64,000 bases of DNA from Gammaproteobacteria bacterium (GCA_026705345.1 JAPPAV010000005.1:1-64000); one strand, 5' to 3'; positions 1-8,515 are shown, counted from the stretch's first letter. Translations and numbers: made by a program. The notes: generated by a model not told the origin, from the sequence alone.

Positions 1-2
1 CG

Positions 3-293
3 GAGGTTCGCAACGCCCTGGCGTACGTGCTGCTGAACGCGCGCAAGCACTACCGTCAGCGTCGGGGCCGGAAGCCGCCGGTGGTGCTGGACGGGGCGAG
101 TTCGGGACTGTGGTTCGACGGGTGGAAGGGGCGGTCGCCGCCGCGGTTGGGGAAGTACGCGGACGCGCTTCGGCGGTGCGAGGTGGCGGCGGCGCGGACG
201 TGGCTGCTGGAGAAGGGCTGGCGGCGGATCGGGCTGGTGGATCCGGCGGAGGTGCCGGGGACTTGGCGGCGTCGGCGGGCCGCGACCACCTAG
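3..293 (+). CDS. REP-associated tyrosine transposase (Y1/IS200-like), C-terminal fragment
   Basis: The open frame enters from beyond the left edge (EVRNALAYVLLNARKH) and ends at 293, so only about 96 C-terminal residues are visible. The pattern NALAYVLLNARKHY, then SSGLWFDGW, then ARTWLLEKGWRRIGLVDPAEVPG, is what I know from the C-terminus of REP-associated tyrosine transposases (RAYTs). The catalytic Tyr and HUH region would lie upstream, outside the window. RAYTs are associated with short palindromic repeats, and this window is full of such repeats, so this is a candidate mobiliser. The link is inference: no repeat directly abuts this end. Confidence 0.75.
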   Translation, partial: EVRNALAYVLLNARKHYRQRRGRKPPVVLDGASSGLWFDGWKGRSPPRLGKYADALRRCEVAAARTWLLEKGWRRIGLVDPAEVPGTWRRRRAATT

Positions 294-504
294 ACTTTCT
301 TGGGAAAAGACGAGGCGTTTGGTCTCGACGCTTCACTCCGGTCGACCTGCCGGGTTTGTCCGTCAACCCTGGCCGCCGCAGATCGGCTAAAACGCTCGGC
401 CGCGACTTGATGGGCGGGGCGTTCCTCCGCGGCCGCCAACGCGATCCTCCGCACACCAAACCGGCGGTGGTATCGTTGCCGCGCAACATCCAAGGCCGAT
501 TGCA

Positions 505-1209
505 ATGATCAACGCCGACGCGGACGAGATCGCCAAGTTCGAGGCGCTGGCGCATCGCTGGTGGGATACGGACGGCGACTTCAAACCGCTGCACGACATC
601 AACGGTCCGCGCTTGGACTACATCAAGCGGCGGGCGGACGTCGTGTTCGAAGAGTCCCGGGTGCTGGATGTCGGCTGCGGCGGGGGTCTGGTGACCGAGG
701 TGTTTGCGGAACTCGGTGCCGATGTCACGGGGATCGATGCCGGCGAAGCGCCGCTGGCGGTGGCTCGGCTCCATGCCGCGGAACGGGGCGTCGAGGGCAT
801 CCGGTATATCCGCGCGACCGCGGAGACCTTCCTCGAGACTGGACCCGGTGCATTCGATCTCGTGACGTGCCTCGAGACCCTGGAACACGTACCCGACGTT
901 CCTTCGACCATCCAAGCGTTGGCGACACTCACGGCACCGGACGGCGATGTCTTCCTGGCCACCATCAACCGCACGCCCAAGGCCTTCGCCCTGGCCATCG
1001 TCGGTGCCGAGCACGTGCTCAACATTCTCCCGAAGGGAACCCATCACTACGAGAAGCTGATTCGCCCTTCGGAGTTGGCCCGGGCTTGCCGCGATGCCGG
1101 GTTGGAAGTGCTGGACATCACCGGGGTTGCCTACAACCCGTTCACTCGCCGATGCCGATTCGTCAACGACGTGGGCGTCAACTACATGCTGCATGCCCGG
1201 AAAAGCTGA
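505..1209 (+). CDS. ubiG: Ubiquinone biosynthesis O-methyltransferase UbiG
   Basis: This is a 234-residue SAM-dependent methyltransferase of ubiquinone (coenzyme Q) biosynthesis, methylating the polyprenyl catechol and demethylubiquinol intermediates. The N-terminus EIAKFEALAHRWWDTDGDFK followed by LHDINGPRLDYI is typical of UbiG. SAM motif I is LDVGCGGG at residues 54-61, and LETLEHVPD forms the later motif. The membrane-contact segment with HHYEKLIRPSEL is also present. Length matches the family. The ATG at 505 is used; no strong ribosome-binding site is visible. Its last 17 nt overlap the SDR gene, indicating an operon with it. Confidence 0.95.
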   Translation: MINADADEIAKFEALAHRWWDTDGDFKPLHDINGPRLDYIKRRADVVFEESRVLDVGCGGGLVTEVFAELGADVTGIDAGEAPLAVARLHAAERGVEGIRYIRATAETFLETGPGAFDLVTCLETLEHVPDVPSTIQALATLTAPDGDVFLATINRTPKAFALAIVGAEHVLNILPKGTHHYEKLIRPSELARACRDAGLEVLDITGVAYNPFTRRCRFVNDVGVNYMLHARKS

Positions 1210-1966
1210 CGGGGCATACACCCCCCGAGCCGATCTTCTCGCTGGCCGGGTCGTCCTGGTGACGGGTGCCGGCGACGGCATCGGGAGAGCGGCGGCGCTG
1301 GCCTATGCCGAACACGGTGCGGATGTTGTGCTCCTTGGCCGTACTGAACGCAAGCTAGAGGCCGTGTTCGATCTCATCGAGAGCCGCACGGAGACCCGTC
1401 CGGTGGTCGTCCCCGCCGATCTTGAGCACGCCAGCGAAGACGCGGCGACGATTCTGTACCACGCCATACGTCGCGAATACGGGCGATTGGACGGCGTCCT
1501 CCACAACGCCGGGCTGTTGGGACCGCGCACATCCATCGCGGAGTACCCCGTGTCCGACTGGCTCGAGGTCATGCACGTCAACGTCAACGCCGCGTTCATC
1601 GTCACCCGGGCCCTCATGCCGTTGCTTGGGGAATCCGACGATGCGTCGGTCGTGTTTACGTCTTCCGGCGTCGGTCGGCGGGGACGGGCGCAGTGGGGCG
1701 CCTACGCGGTCTCGAAGTTCGCCGTCGAAGGACTCATGGAGGTGCTCGCCGACGAAACGGCGCGTGCCGGCCGAGTTCGGGTTAATTCGCTGAATCCAGG
1801 GGCAACGAGGACCGCGATGCGTGCGGCGGCCTATCCGGACGAAGACCCGCGGGCATTGCCGCCGCCGGTGGACCACATGGGCCTCTATCTCTACCTGATG
1901 GGGCCCGATTCGAGGGGCATCACCGGCCAGCGTTTCGACGCGGCTGCCTGGTCGAGTCCTCGCTGA
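1193..1966 (+). CDS. yciK: YciK-type short-chain dehydrogenase/reductase
   Basis: A 257-residue classical SDR with Rossmann motif TGAGDGIGRAAA, the NNAG-equivalent LHNAGLLG, catalytic Ser in VFTSSGVG and the YxxxK pair in AYAVSKFAVEG. The start LLAGRVVLVTGAGDGIGR resembles E. coli YciK, whose substrate is unsettled. I chose the ATG at 1193, seven codons before the conserved region, because a longer frame from 1094 would run through ubiG. The overlap with ubiG matches the ubiG-yciK neighbourhood known in gammaproteobacteria; the phosphatase gene often found between them is absent here. Confidence 0.88.
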   Translation: MPGKADGAYTPRADLLAGRVVLVTGAGDGIGRAAALAYAEHGADVVLLGRTERKLEAVFDLIESRTETRPVVVPADLEHASEDAATILYHAIRREYGRLDGVLHNAGLLGPRTSIAEYPVSDWLEVMHVNVNAAFIVTRALMPLLGESDDASVVFTSSGVGRRGRAQWGAYAVSKFAVEGLMEVLADETARAGRVRVNSLNPGATRTAMRAAAYPDEDPRALPPPVDHMGLYLYLMGPDSRGITGQRFDAAAWSSPR

Positions 1967-2113
1967 TCGACCGTTGCGCGTAGTACTTGGGTAGACCCCA
2001 GGTGTGAGTCGAAACTTACGCCCATTTCAGCCTTTCCCTACAGATTTCCCGTAGCGCGATCCGCGAACATCGCCGTGTGCTACTGTTCATCTGCGAACCT
2101 ACGGAGACCGCCC

Positions 2114-2848
2114 ATGGCCGAAGGTGCCTTGGCGTTGCCGATGCAGCCCGGTTCGACCTGCGAGCCGCGTTGGCATGCCCAGTTGGAAGCGCTCTTGGCG
2201 CTGGACGAGCGCAGTCTGCCGAGTTCCGACGACGAACCGATGGCTGACAGCGACACGCAGCTTTGGCCGTTGACCTACTCGATTCATGCCATCGCGGCGC
2301 GGTTCGCGGATCGCAGAGATGTCTACGTCAGCGGCGACCTCTTCGTCCACTACCTGGCGCGCAACGAAGCCGGCATGCCGGTGCGGGGTCAGATTGCACC
2401 GGACGTGCTGGTCGTGTTCGGTGCTGAGGATCGCGTGCGGGACTCGTACGTGGTCTGGCGGGAGGGACGGCCGCCGGACTTCGTGATGGAGGTCTCCTCG
2501 AACCGGTCGTGGCGGCGAGACCGTGTGGAGAAGCGCGCCATCTACGAGGCCATGGGGGTGACGGAGTATTTTATCTACGACCCTCGCGAGAAATTCCGGC
2601 CGCCGCGCCTGATCGGGTTGCGGCTCCAGCAAGGTCGCTATCTGGAGATTCCTTTCGAGACCCTGGCGAACGGCGAACCCGGCCTCCGAAGCGCTACGCT
2701 AGGTTTGTACGCGCAGGTGGATGACGATGGCCGGCTGCGTTGGTTCGATTCGACGAACGGCGACTACCTGCGCACGTACGCGGAGCAGGATCGTGAACGG
2801 CGGGAAGCCGAAGCAGAATTGACCCGCTTGCGCGAGCAATTTCGGTAG
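2114..2848 (+). CDS. Uma2 family (DUF820) putative restriction endonuclease
   Basis: A 244-residue Uma2-type protein. Family landmarks are QIAPDVLVVFG (acidic residue), PDFVMEVSSN (catalytic-type E), then RDRVEKRAIYEAMGVTEYFI and YDPRE; together they form a PD-(D/E)xK-like fold. The C-terminus (YAEQDRERREAEAELTRL) is a charged helical tail seen in many Uma2 proteins. The ATG at 2114 is preceded by an ACGGAG ribosome-binding site nine nt upstream, so I prefer it to the upstream start at 2075. Cellular function of Uma2 proteins is unproven; they are numerous in cyanobacteria and some symbionts. It stands alone, 147 nt after yciK. Confidence 0.85.
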   Translation: MAEGALALPMQPGSTCEPRWHAQLEALLALDERSLPSSDDEPMADSDTQLWPLTYSIHAIAARFADRRDVYVSGDLFVHYLARNEAGMPVRGQIAPDVLVVFGAEDRVRDSYVVWREGRPPDFVMEVSSNRSWRRDRVEKRAIYEAMGVTEYFIYDPREKFRPPRLIGLRLQQGRYLEIPFETLANGEPGLRSATLGLYAQVDDDGRLRWFDSTNGDYLRTYAEQDRERREAEAELTRLREQFR

Positions 2849-2957
2849 CATCGGGACAACGAGTGAGTCGTCTTGCAGCATGACCCGCCGCCGTTCTAGC
2901 CGTCTGTTCGGCATGGCGGATGACAATCTATCAACACATTGTTTTGCTTAGATCTTA

Positions 2958-2995
2958 CGGAATGAGTAGTTACGGGCCCCTAGCTACTCATTCCG
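2958..2995. repeat. 12-bp perfect inverted repeat in a 311-bp gene-free stretch
   Basis: The arms CGGAATGAGTAG (2958-2969) and CTACTCATTCCG (2984-2995) are exact reverse complements around a 14-nt spacer. It lies between the 3' ends of convergent genes (2848 plus, 3160 minus). The local sequence is AT-richer than its surroundings and there is no T-run, so a simple intrinsic terminator is not clear. It could be a bidirectional transcript end or an operator. Nothing else is recognisable in 2849-3159. Confidence 0.6.
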
Positions 2996-3159
2996 AAATC
3001 TTATTCCGTTTAGCAGCTAATGCCCTCGTGGGCCCGGCGGAGTCCTGCGTCGATTCCACAAACCGTCACCTTCCCGAGGCGCGCTTCCGTGGTGCTGCGA
3101 GCGGTCCGTGGCAGCGGCCTGAGACCAAACCCTCCACCCGAGCGTTCCCGCGGGCCGCG

Positions 3160-4395
3160 TTACGCTCCCGGCCGCAAAAGTCGTTGCAGTTTCGGATACA
3201 GAGTGCTGACCAGCCGGTCGAGACGGTCCCGCATCCACGCGACGGCCTCGTCGAACTCGCCGGTCCCGTCGCCTTCGGGCGGGAACGGCAACCGCGTCTC
3301 CCGACGGAAACCGATCCGCGGTCGCCCCGCGTCGGTCTCCCAGTGCTGCAAGTCGTCGCCGAGGTCGGCACGAAGCCCATCCAGTTCGGCCACGAGACCG
3401 GCAAAGATTCGCTCCGCAATGTCGATCCCCTTCCGGGACGCCAGGTAGCAGTGGACATCGCCGTTCCTTCGGTAGATGTAGCCCGTGAACCACAATCCCC
3501 AGCCACCGAATCCCGAGTTGGGGACGGACACGTCCAGCTGCGCCCCCTTGGTCACATCCGGCACCTCCACCGCCACGTCCGCGAACGCGTAGTCGCGCAA
3601 CACTGCGGTCCAGAACCGGGCGTTCTCCCGCTCAAGCTCCGTTGGCGGCTCGTCCGCCTCTTCGGGCTCCGGCCTCGCCTGCCCCTCCCCGAACACCTGC
3701 CGCGAGACCACCTCCGTCCGCGCAAGGCAGCGCGGCTGCACGATGATGTGGCTCGCAGTGTCCCGGTAGAGGGCAGCCTCGACCAGGGCGAGGGTGAAGT
3801 GCAAACCGCTGTGGCGCTGTACGAAGTCCACGATGTTCTCCACCCCTTCCCGGATCCCGTCGCCGATGATCAGTAGGAGGAACTCCCCGCGCGCGAGGTG
3901 GCGGCTGACGTTGTCGACGAAGTCCGCCTCGTCGAGGTCGGGCGCCCCGGAGCGGACCAGTTCGTAGAGTACGTTGCCCTTCCGTCCGAGCGACCTCGAC
4001 ACCTCACGCTGCAGATCCTCGTAGCTCCACGCGGCGAACTCCTTGGCGTAGTCTAGGATCTGCCCGATCACCTCGCGCCGTGCCTGCGGATTCCGCCAGA
4101 GTTTGAACTCGGCGAGCACCAGCCGCCCCAGCGTGTTGACGTACATGGCGTCCACGTAACCCGCCGGCGTCGACAGCTCGCGGCAAACAGGCACCGGGTT
4201 CGCGTACGACGCGTCGATCGATCCCACGGGCAGTGCGCCCGGCGACTCGAACAGCAGGTCCCGAAGCGTGGACTCGTCGATGCCCCCAGCGGAGACCGGA
4301 GTCCCGAGTGGAATCCTCCGGAGCGTTTCCTGCCCGCCTTCGCCGGAAAGGTCCATGCGGATCAAATCGCCGTATGCCTGGTCGGACCGGTTCAC
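3160..4395 (-). CDS. Hypothetical protein with PD-(D/E)xK nuclease-like N-terminal half
   Basis: A 411-residue protein I cannot name. In the N-terminal half the series YVDAMYVNTLGRLVLAEFKLW, split as a D followed by an E-x-K, and then IGQILDYAKEF, matches the D...ExK...Q layout of PD-(D/E)xK nucleases such as NucS-like and DUF91 proteins. The C-terminal third (residues about 270-411), with FWTAVLRDYAF and VHCYLASRKGIDIAERIF, resembles DUF4268-type regions found in restriction-like proteins. The frame opens with GTG at 4395; an internal ATG at 4353 is an alternative. It stands alone and may be a defence or repair nuclease, but no partner genes are adjacent. Confidence 0.6.
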   Translation of the reverse strand: MNRSDQAYGDLIRMDLSGEGGQETLRRIPLGTPVSAGGIDESTLRDLLFESPGALPVGSIDASYANPVPVCRELSTPAGYVDAMYVNTLGRLVLAEFKLWRNPQARREVIGQILDYAKEFAAWSYEDLQREVSRSLGRKGNVLYELVRSGAPDLDEADFVDNVSRHLARGEFLLLIIGDGIREGVENIVDFVQRHSGLHFTLALVEAALYRDTASHIIVQPRCLARTEVVSRQVFGEGQARPEPEEADEPPTELERENARFWTAVLRDYAFADVAVEVPDVTKGAQLDVSVPNSGFGGWGLWFTGYIYRRNGDVHCYLASRKGIDIAERIFAGLVAELDGLRADLGDDLQHWETDAGRPRIGFRRETRLPFPPEGDGTGEFDEAVAWMRDRLDRLVSTLYPKLQRLLRPGA

Positions 4396-4721
4396 GTCGC
4401 AATGTGTTGACAGCGTTTCCGTTCAGCGAGCGTAACCAACCGCAGCAGATTCATCCACGGTTCCGTCCCGTTTCCCCATCCACTACCCATCCGCCCACCG
4501 GCGCCCGCTGGGAAGCGACCCGAGCACGGTAGCACGGCGGTACGTCGGTTCACGCCCTAGCGTGGCGTCCGGGGACCGACGCACTTTCCGCGTCGCCACC
4601 ACGGAGAACCCCATGGGACCTCAACTTCCAATCGCTCGGTGGCAGCGCCTCGCGGGGCGCGACGTCGAACAGTCGACGCGCACGCCCTGGGTTTCCGCAC
4701 TCGCTTCGAGACACGCAACAC
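4396..4721. other. Gene-free stretch before rluB 3' end
   Basis: About 330 nt between the start of the nuclease-like gene and the 3' end of rluB. It should hold the promoter of the minus-strand gene starting at 4395. A TTGACA box lies at 4407-4412 on the plus strand, but there is no matching -10 at the usual spacing. A 64-codon plus-strand frame (4562-4756) ends inside a palindromic repeat and has no family features, so it is not called. No RNA gene is recognised. Confidence 0.5.
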
Positions 4722-4747
4722 GGAACGGTACAAGCCCGTCCCCTACG
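4722..4747. repeat. Degenerate family A palindromic element overlapping the rluB stop
   Basis: Read on the minus strand this begins CGTAGGGGACGGGCTTGT, the first part of the family A repeat found about ten more times in the window. The right arm is decayed. The TAG at 4745-4743 that ends rluB is the TAG of the element's own CGTAGGGG start, so the repeat supplies the stop codon. Confidence 0.7.
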
Positions 4748-5540
4748 ACAAGCTAGGATAGGGAATCAGCATCGACCTCGACGGCTGCTTCCGCCGGATG
4801 GGCTTGCCGGGTGCCATACCGATGGTGGCCCGCAACTGCGCGACATCGTCGACCCCCATCTCTTCCCACGCCCCCCTCGGTAGCCACGCTGGCAGGATCA
4901 CCGGCCCGTAGCGCACCCGCTTCAGGCGGTTCACGGTAGCGCCTTGGCTCGCGAACAGGTCGCGCACTTCGCGGTTGCGGCCCTCCATGAGCACGACGTG
5001 ATACCAGTGGTTGGCGCCGGAGCCGTCGTAGTAGCGAATGTCGCTGAAGGATTCGATGCGACCGTCCACGTCAACGCCGTTCCTGAGGCGTTCGAGTGCA
5101 TCGTCATCCAGCCGGCCGGCGACCCGTACGGCGTATTCCCTGTCGATGCCGGTGCTCGGGTGGCTCAGCCGATGCGCCAAGTCGCCGTCGTTGGTGAGCA
5201 GGAGCAGCCCCGTGGTCTGCAGATCCAACCGCCCGACGGAAATCCAGCGACCGGTCCTTAAGCCGGGCAGGTCCTCGAACACCGTTGGTCGGCCTGCGGG
5301 GTCCCGGCGCGACACGATGACGCCGGCGCGCTTGTTGAAAGCGATAACACGGCAGCCGGGACCGGACGCCTTGGCGACCTTGCGTCCGTCGACGACGATG
5401 TCGTCGGTTTCGTCGACGCGCGCGCCGATCTGGGCGAGGTGCCCGTTTACCGTCACCCGGCCGGCGGCTATCCATTGCTCCATCTGTCGACGCGAGCCGA
5501 AGCCGTGGCCGGCGAGTACTTTTTGGAGTTTTTCCGTCAT
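4743..5540 (-). CDS. rluB: 23S rRNA pseudouridine synthase, RluB family
   Basis: RsuA/RluB/RluE-family pseudouridine synthase of about 265 residues, modifying 23S rRNA. The S4 RNA-binding domain is at the N-terminus (KLQKVLAGHGFGSRRQMEQ, then GRVTVNG). The catalytic Asp lies in SVGRLDLQTTGLLLLTNDG, and GRNREVRDLF is the later family motif. I take ATG 5540 (MTEKLQK) as the start because family members begin about there. The frame stays open upstream through two repeat copies, giving in-frame ATGs at 5585 and 5630 that would add MRGASPSRSPAEGSS-type peptides. The stop is provided by a family A repeat. Next to scpB, as in other gammaproteobacteria. Confidence 0.92.
   Translation of the reverse strand: MTEKLQKVLAGHGFGSRRQMEQWIAAGRVTVNGHLAQIGARVDETDDIVVDGRKVAKASGPGCRVIAFNKRAGVIVSRRDPAGRPTVFEDLPGLRTGRWISVGRLDLQTTGLLLLTNDGDLAHRLSHPSTGIDREYAVRVAGRLDDDALERLRNGVDVDGRIESFSDIRYYDGSGANHWYHVVLMEGRNREVRDLFASQGATVNRLKRVRYGPVILPAWLPRGAWEEMGVDDVAQLRATIGMAPGKPIRRKQPSRSMLIPYPSLS
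4762..4787. repeat. 26-bp repeat shared with 31095-31120 at a gene 3' end
   Basis: The segment starting GGAATCA and ending GACGGCTG matches 31095-31120 at 23 of 26 positions. Both copies overlap the 3' ends of minus-strand genes, here inside the last codons of rluB (…QPSRSMLIP) and there across the stop of the alpha/beta hydrolase. Only two copies are seen. Confidence 0.5.
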
Positions 5541-5655
5541 GGAAGAGCCTTCAGCCGGGGAGCGCGAGGGGCTTGCCCCTCGCATGGAAGTGCCTTCAGC
5601 CGGAGAGCGCGAGGGGCTTGCCCCTTCCATGGAAGAACCCTCGGCCGGCGGACGG
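5541..5655. repeat. Family C palindromic repeats, two full copies and one partial, upstream of rluB
   Basis: Two adjacent copies of the 45-bp family C unit (about 5541-5586 and 5587-5632), each with a GCGAGGGGC-type palindrome followed by a Pro-rich-coding tail, then a partial third copy up to about 5655. Read on the minus strand they are open and in frame with rluB, encoding ASPSRSPAEG twice, each copy carrying an ATG. They fill the gap between scpB and rluB. Confidence 0.85.
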
Positions 5656-5660
5656 TCTTG

Positions 5661-6341
5661 TCAGCGATCCGGCGGGTCGACGGGGCGGGGCATTTGAATG
5701 ATCTCGGCCACGGGCCGGGGGCGCGGTGCTTCGCGCTGTTCCTCGTCCGGCTTTTGCTCGACGTCGGGTTCCTCCGACGGAGTGAGGTCGCCGAGTGCCG
5801 GCTTCATCAACGATTCGATCTCGTCCATCGGCGGGAGGTCGTCGAGGCTCTTCAGGTTGAAGTAGTCGAGGAAGGCGCGGGTCGTTCCATAGAGGGCGGG
5901 CCGTCCCGGGGTCTCGCGTTCGCCGACGACGCGAATCCAGCCGCGCTCCAGCAGTGTGCGCATGATGGACTGACTCACGGACACGCCACGGATTCCCTCG
6001 ATGTCGCCTCGCGTGACCGGCTGTCGATAGACGATCAATGCCAGCGTCTCGAACAGTGCCCGGGAGTAACGTGGCGGACGTTCTTCGTAAAGGCGAGAGA
6101 CCCACGGGCTGAATTGTTGCCGTACCTGGAAGCGAAAACCGCTCGCCACGCGGACAAGCTCGAATCCCCGGTCGGCGGTAGCCTCGCCAATCGCGTCGAG
6201 AGCCGCCCGAAGCGCGCCGCGGGAGTTTTCATCCGGCAGTTCGCCGGGCGCGAAGAGTTTGATCAGCCGGTCAATGCTCACCGGTTCGTCCGCCGCGAGC
6301 AGCGCCGCTTCGACGATGCGCTCGATTTGATCGGCCTCCAT
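5661..6341 (-). CDS. scpB: Segregation and condensation protein B
   Basis: ScpB, the winged-helix kleisin-associated subunit of the SMC-ScpAB condensin used in chromosome segregation. About 226 residues. Family features are RIVEAALLAADEPVSIDRL at the N-terminus, ALIVYRQPVTRGDIEGIRG in the first winged helix and LLERGWIRVVGERETPGRP in the second, ending with LDYFNLKSLDDLPP. The C-terminal 45 residues are an acidic Pro-rich tail. ATG 6341 overlaps the scpA stop by one base (TGATG), so the two are translationally coupled. An in-frame GTG at 6344 is an alternative. Confidence 0.95.
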   Translation of the reverse strand: MEADQIERIVEAALLAADEPVSIDRLIKLFAPGELPDENSRGALRAALDAIGEATADRGFELVRVASGFRFQVRQQFSPWVSRLYEERPPRYSRALFETLALIVYRQPVTRGDIEGIRGVSVSQSIMRTLLERGWIRVVGERETPGRPALYGTTRAFLDYFNLKSLDDLPPMDEIESLMKPALGDLTPSEEPDVEQKPDEEQREAPRPRPVAEIIQMPRPVDPPDR

Positions 6342-7276
6342 CACGCGTCTTCTCCTGCGTGGCTGCCCGTCTCCGTCAGCTCTTCGGTTGGGTTGGCCCG
6401 CGGGGCGCGAACGAAAATGGGCCCGAATGGTTCGCCCTGGACCAGGTCGATCAACGCGTCGCGAAGCAGTTCCATGAGCGCGAGGAAGGTCACCACGACG
6501 CCGCTTCGCCCCTCGCCTACGTCGAACAGGGAGGCGAAGGGAACCAGCCCGGGGTCACTGTTGACACGCGCCAGCACGTCGGACATGCGTTCACGCACCG
6601 ATAGTCCACCGCGTGCAATGGTGTGGCGCTTCTGGAACTCGGCGCGTTTGAGCACGTCGGCGAAGGCGACCAGCACCTCCTTCAGGTCGACGTTGGGATG
6701 CGCGTGGCGCTTCACCGGGTCCGGTTTCGCGGCGTGGGCGGTGTGCAGGTCGCGTTCGAGCCTCGGCAGTTCGTCCAGTCGACCGGCGGCCTCCTTGAGG
6801 CGTTCGTAGTCCCTCAAACGTCGGATGAGCGTCTCGCGGGGATCCTCCTCCTCCTCGTCCTCGCCTCCCGGTTGTTGCAGGAGCATGCGCGATTTGATCT
6901 CGGCGAGCGTTGCCGCCATCACCAGGTATTCGCCGGCCAGTTCGAGCTTGAGCACCTTCATCAATTCGATGTGGCGCATGTACTGCTCGGTGATTTCGGA
7001 GACCTGGATGTCCAGGATGTCGATGTTCTGGCGACGGATCAGGTAGAGCAGCAGGTCCATGGGACCCTCGAAGGCCTCGAGAAACACTTCGAGGGCATCC
7101 GGCGGGACGTACAGGTCCGTCGGCAGGTCGCGGTACACCTTGCCCCCGACCAGGGCAACGATCTTGTCGTCTTGCTGTTTGGCGTCGTGCAGCCGGTTCG
7201 CGCCTGGTTGGTCGGCCGCCGGCCCGTGGTCGCCCGAGGTCTCAGGCCGATCCTGGTCGTCGCCGGAGGAGGTCAT
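6341..7276 (-). CDS. scpA: Segregation and condensation protein A (kleisin)
   Basis: ScpA kleisin of about 311 residues that bridges SMC heads together with ScpB. The diagnostic stretch is FEGPMDLLLYLIRRQNIDIL followed by the EITEQYMRHIELMKVLKLEL helix and the EYLVMAATLAEIKSRMLL segment; the C-terminal winged helix contains FLALMELLRDALIDLVQ. I place the start at ATG 7276, which overlaps the trpS stop (ATGA), rather than further upstream inside trpS. The N-terminus has about 40 extra, probably disordered residues (DDQDRPETSGDHGPAADQPG). Confidence 0.94.
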   Translation of the reverse strand: MTSSGDDQDRPETSGDHGPAADQPGANRLHDAKQQDDKIVALVGGKVYRDLPTDLYVPPDALEVFLEAFEGPMDLLLYLIRRQNIDILDIQVSEITEQYMRHIELMKVLKLELAGEYLVMAATLAEIKSRMLLQQPGGEDEEEEDPRETLIRRLRDYERLKEAAGRLDELPRLERDLHTAHAAKPDPVKRHAHPNVDLKEVLVAFADVLKRAEFQKRHTIARGGLSVRERMSDVLARVNSDPGLVPFASLFDVGEGRSGVVVTFLALMELLRDALIDLVQGEPFGPIFVRAPRANPTEELTETGSHAGEDA

Positions 7277-8487
7277 CGATGCGCGATGCCCACGGCGGCC
7301 TTGACCTCCTCCAGGGTTTCCCGCGCCTCCTCCCGCGCGGCTTCGGATCCCTCCAGGAGGACGGTACGGACCAGGTCGGGGTTGTTCTCGAACTGTTCGG
7401 CACGTTCGATGAACGGCGCCTGTTCGCGGTTGATGGCATCGATCAGCGGCCCCTTGCAGTCGATGCAGCCGATTCCGGCGTTTCGACAACCATCGGCCGC
7501 CCAGGTCTTGGTGTCGTCGTCGGAGTAGATCTCGTGCAGTTCGAAAACCGGGCACTTGTCCGGATCGCCCGGATCTTCGCGACGTACGCGCGCCGGGTCG
7601 GTGACCATCGTGCGCACCTTCTGCTCGACCACGTCGGGACTCTCACGCAGCCGGATCGCGTTGTTGTAGGACTTCGACATCTTGCGCCCGTCGACACCGG
7701 GTACCTGCGGCGCCTCGGTCAAGAGCGCTTGCGGCTCCGGCAGGATGATGCGCCCGCTGCCCTCGAGGTAGCCGAACAGGCGCTCGCGATTGCCGATGGA
7801 GAGGTTCTGCTGCTCGGCCAGCAACGCCTGGGCCCGAGCGAGGGCTTCGGTGTCGCCACGTTCGAGATAGTCCTTGCGGGCTTGTCGGTACAGGCGGGCC
7901 GGTTTCTTGCCCATCTGTGCGATCGCCCGCTCGGCGTGCATCTCGAACTGCGGTTCCCGGCCGAAGATGTGGTTGAAGCGGCGGGCGATCTCGCGCGACA
8001 GTTCGAGGTGCGCAACCTGGTCGCCGCCCACCGGCACGTGGCCGGCGCGGTACATCAGTATGTCCGCAGCCTGCAGCACGGGATATCCCAGGAACCCGTA
8101 GGTACCGAGATCCCGGTCGCTGAGATTCGCCAATTGATCCTTGTAGGTCGGCACCCGTTCGAGCCAGGACACGGGCGTGACCATCGATAGCAGGAGATGC
8201 AGTTCCGCGTGTTCGGGAACCTTGCTCTGCACGAAGATCGTCGCCGCTCCGGGGCTCAAACCCACCGCCAGCCAGTCGACCACGGTGTCGAACGTGAACT
8301 GCTCGATGTTCTCCGTGTCCTGGTAGCCGGTGGTCAGGGCGTGGAAGTCCGCCACGAAGAAGTAGCAGTCGTACTGGTGCTGAAGCTGCACCCAGTTCTT
8401 AAGGGCACCGTGGTAGTGGCCGATGTGCATGCGACCGGTCGGCCGCATCCCCGACAATACCCGTTGATCGGAGTCGCTGCTGCTCAC
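7273..8487 (-). CDS. trpS: Tryptophanyl-tRNA synthetase, long form
   Basis: Class I aminoacyl-tRNA synthetase charging tRNA-Trp, 404 residues. HIGH-type motif HIGHYHG at residues 21-27 and KMSKS at 269-273. Between about residues 182 and 246 is an insertion (QMGKKPARLYRQARKDYLER, then EEQQNLSIGN-type sequence) that makes it longer than the about 335-residue enzyme; pseudomonad TrpRS has a similar insertion. The last 4 nt overlap scpA. The C-terminal DKCPVFELHEIYSD and CIDCKGPL segments are family-typical. Confidence 0.96.
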   Translation of the reverse strand: MSSSDSDQRVLSGMRPTGRMHIGHYHGALKNWVQLQHQYDCYFFVADFHALTTGYQDTENIEQFTFDTVVDWLAVGLSPGAATIFVQSKVPEHAELHLLLSMVTPVSWLERVPTYKDQLANLSDRDLGTYGFLGYPVLQAADILMYRAGHVPVGGDQVAHLELSREIARRFNHIFGREPQFEMHAERAIAQMGKKPARLYRQARKDYLERGDTEALARAQALLAEQQNLSIGNRERLFGYLEGSGRIILPEPQALLTEAPQVPGVDGRKMSKSYNNAIRLRESPDVVEQKVRTMVTDPARVRREDPGDPDKCPVFELHEIYSDDDTKTWAADGCRNAGIGCIDCKGPLIDAINREQAPFIERAEQFENNPDLVRTVLLEGSEAAREEARETLEEVKAAVGIAHR

Positions 8488-8515
8488 GTTCTCTTGGTTG
8501 CCTCTTCAACAACTT

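Noticed and set aside
4407-4412. TTGACA promoter box on the plus strand
   Set aside because: No -10 at 16-18 bp and no plus-strand gene downstream.
4562-4756. 64-codon plus-strand frame
   Set aside because: No ribosome-binding site; its end lies in a family A repeat and the peptide has no family features.
6623-7528. Long plus-strand frame opposite scpA
   Set aside because: It mirrors the codon pattern of the real gene in GC-rich DNA and has no protein-like motifs.
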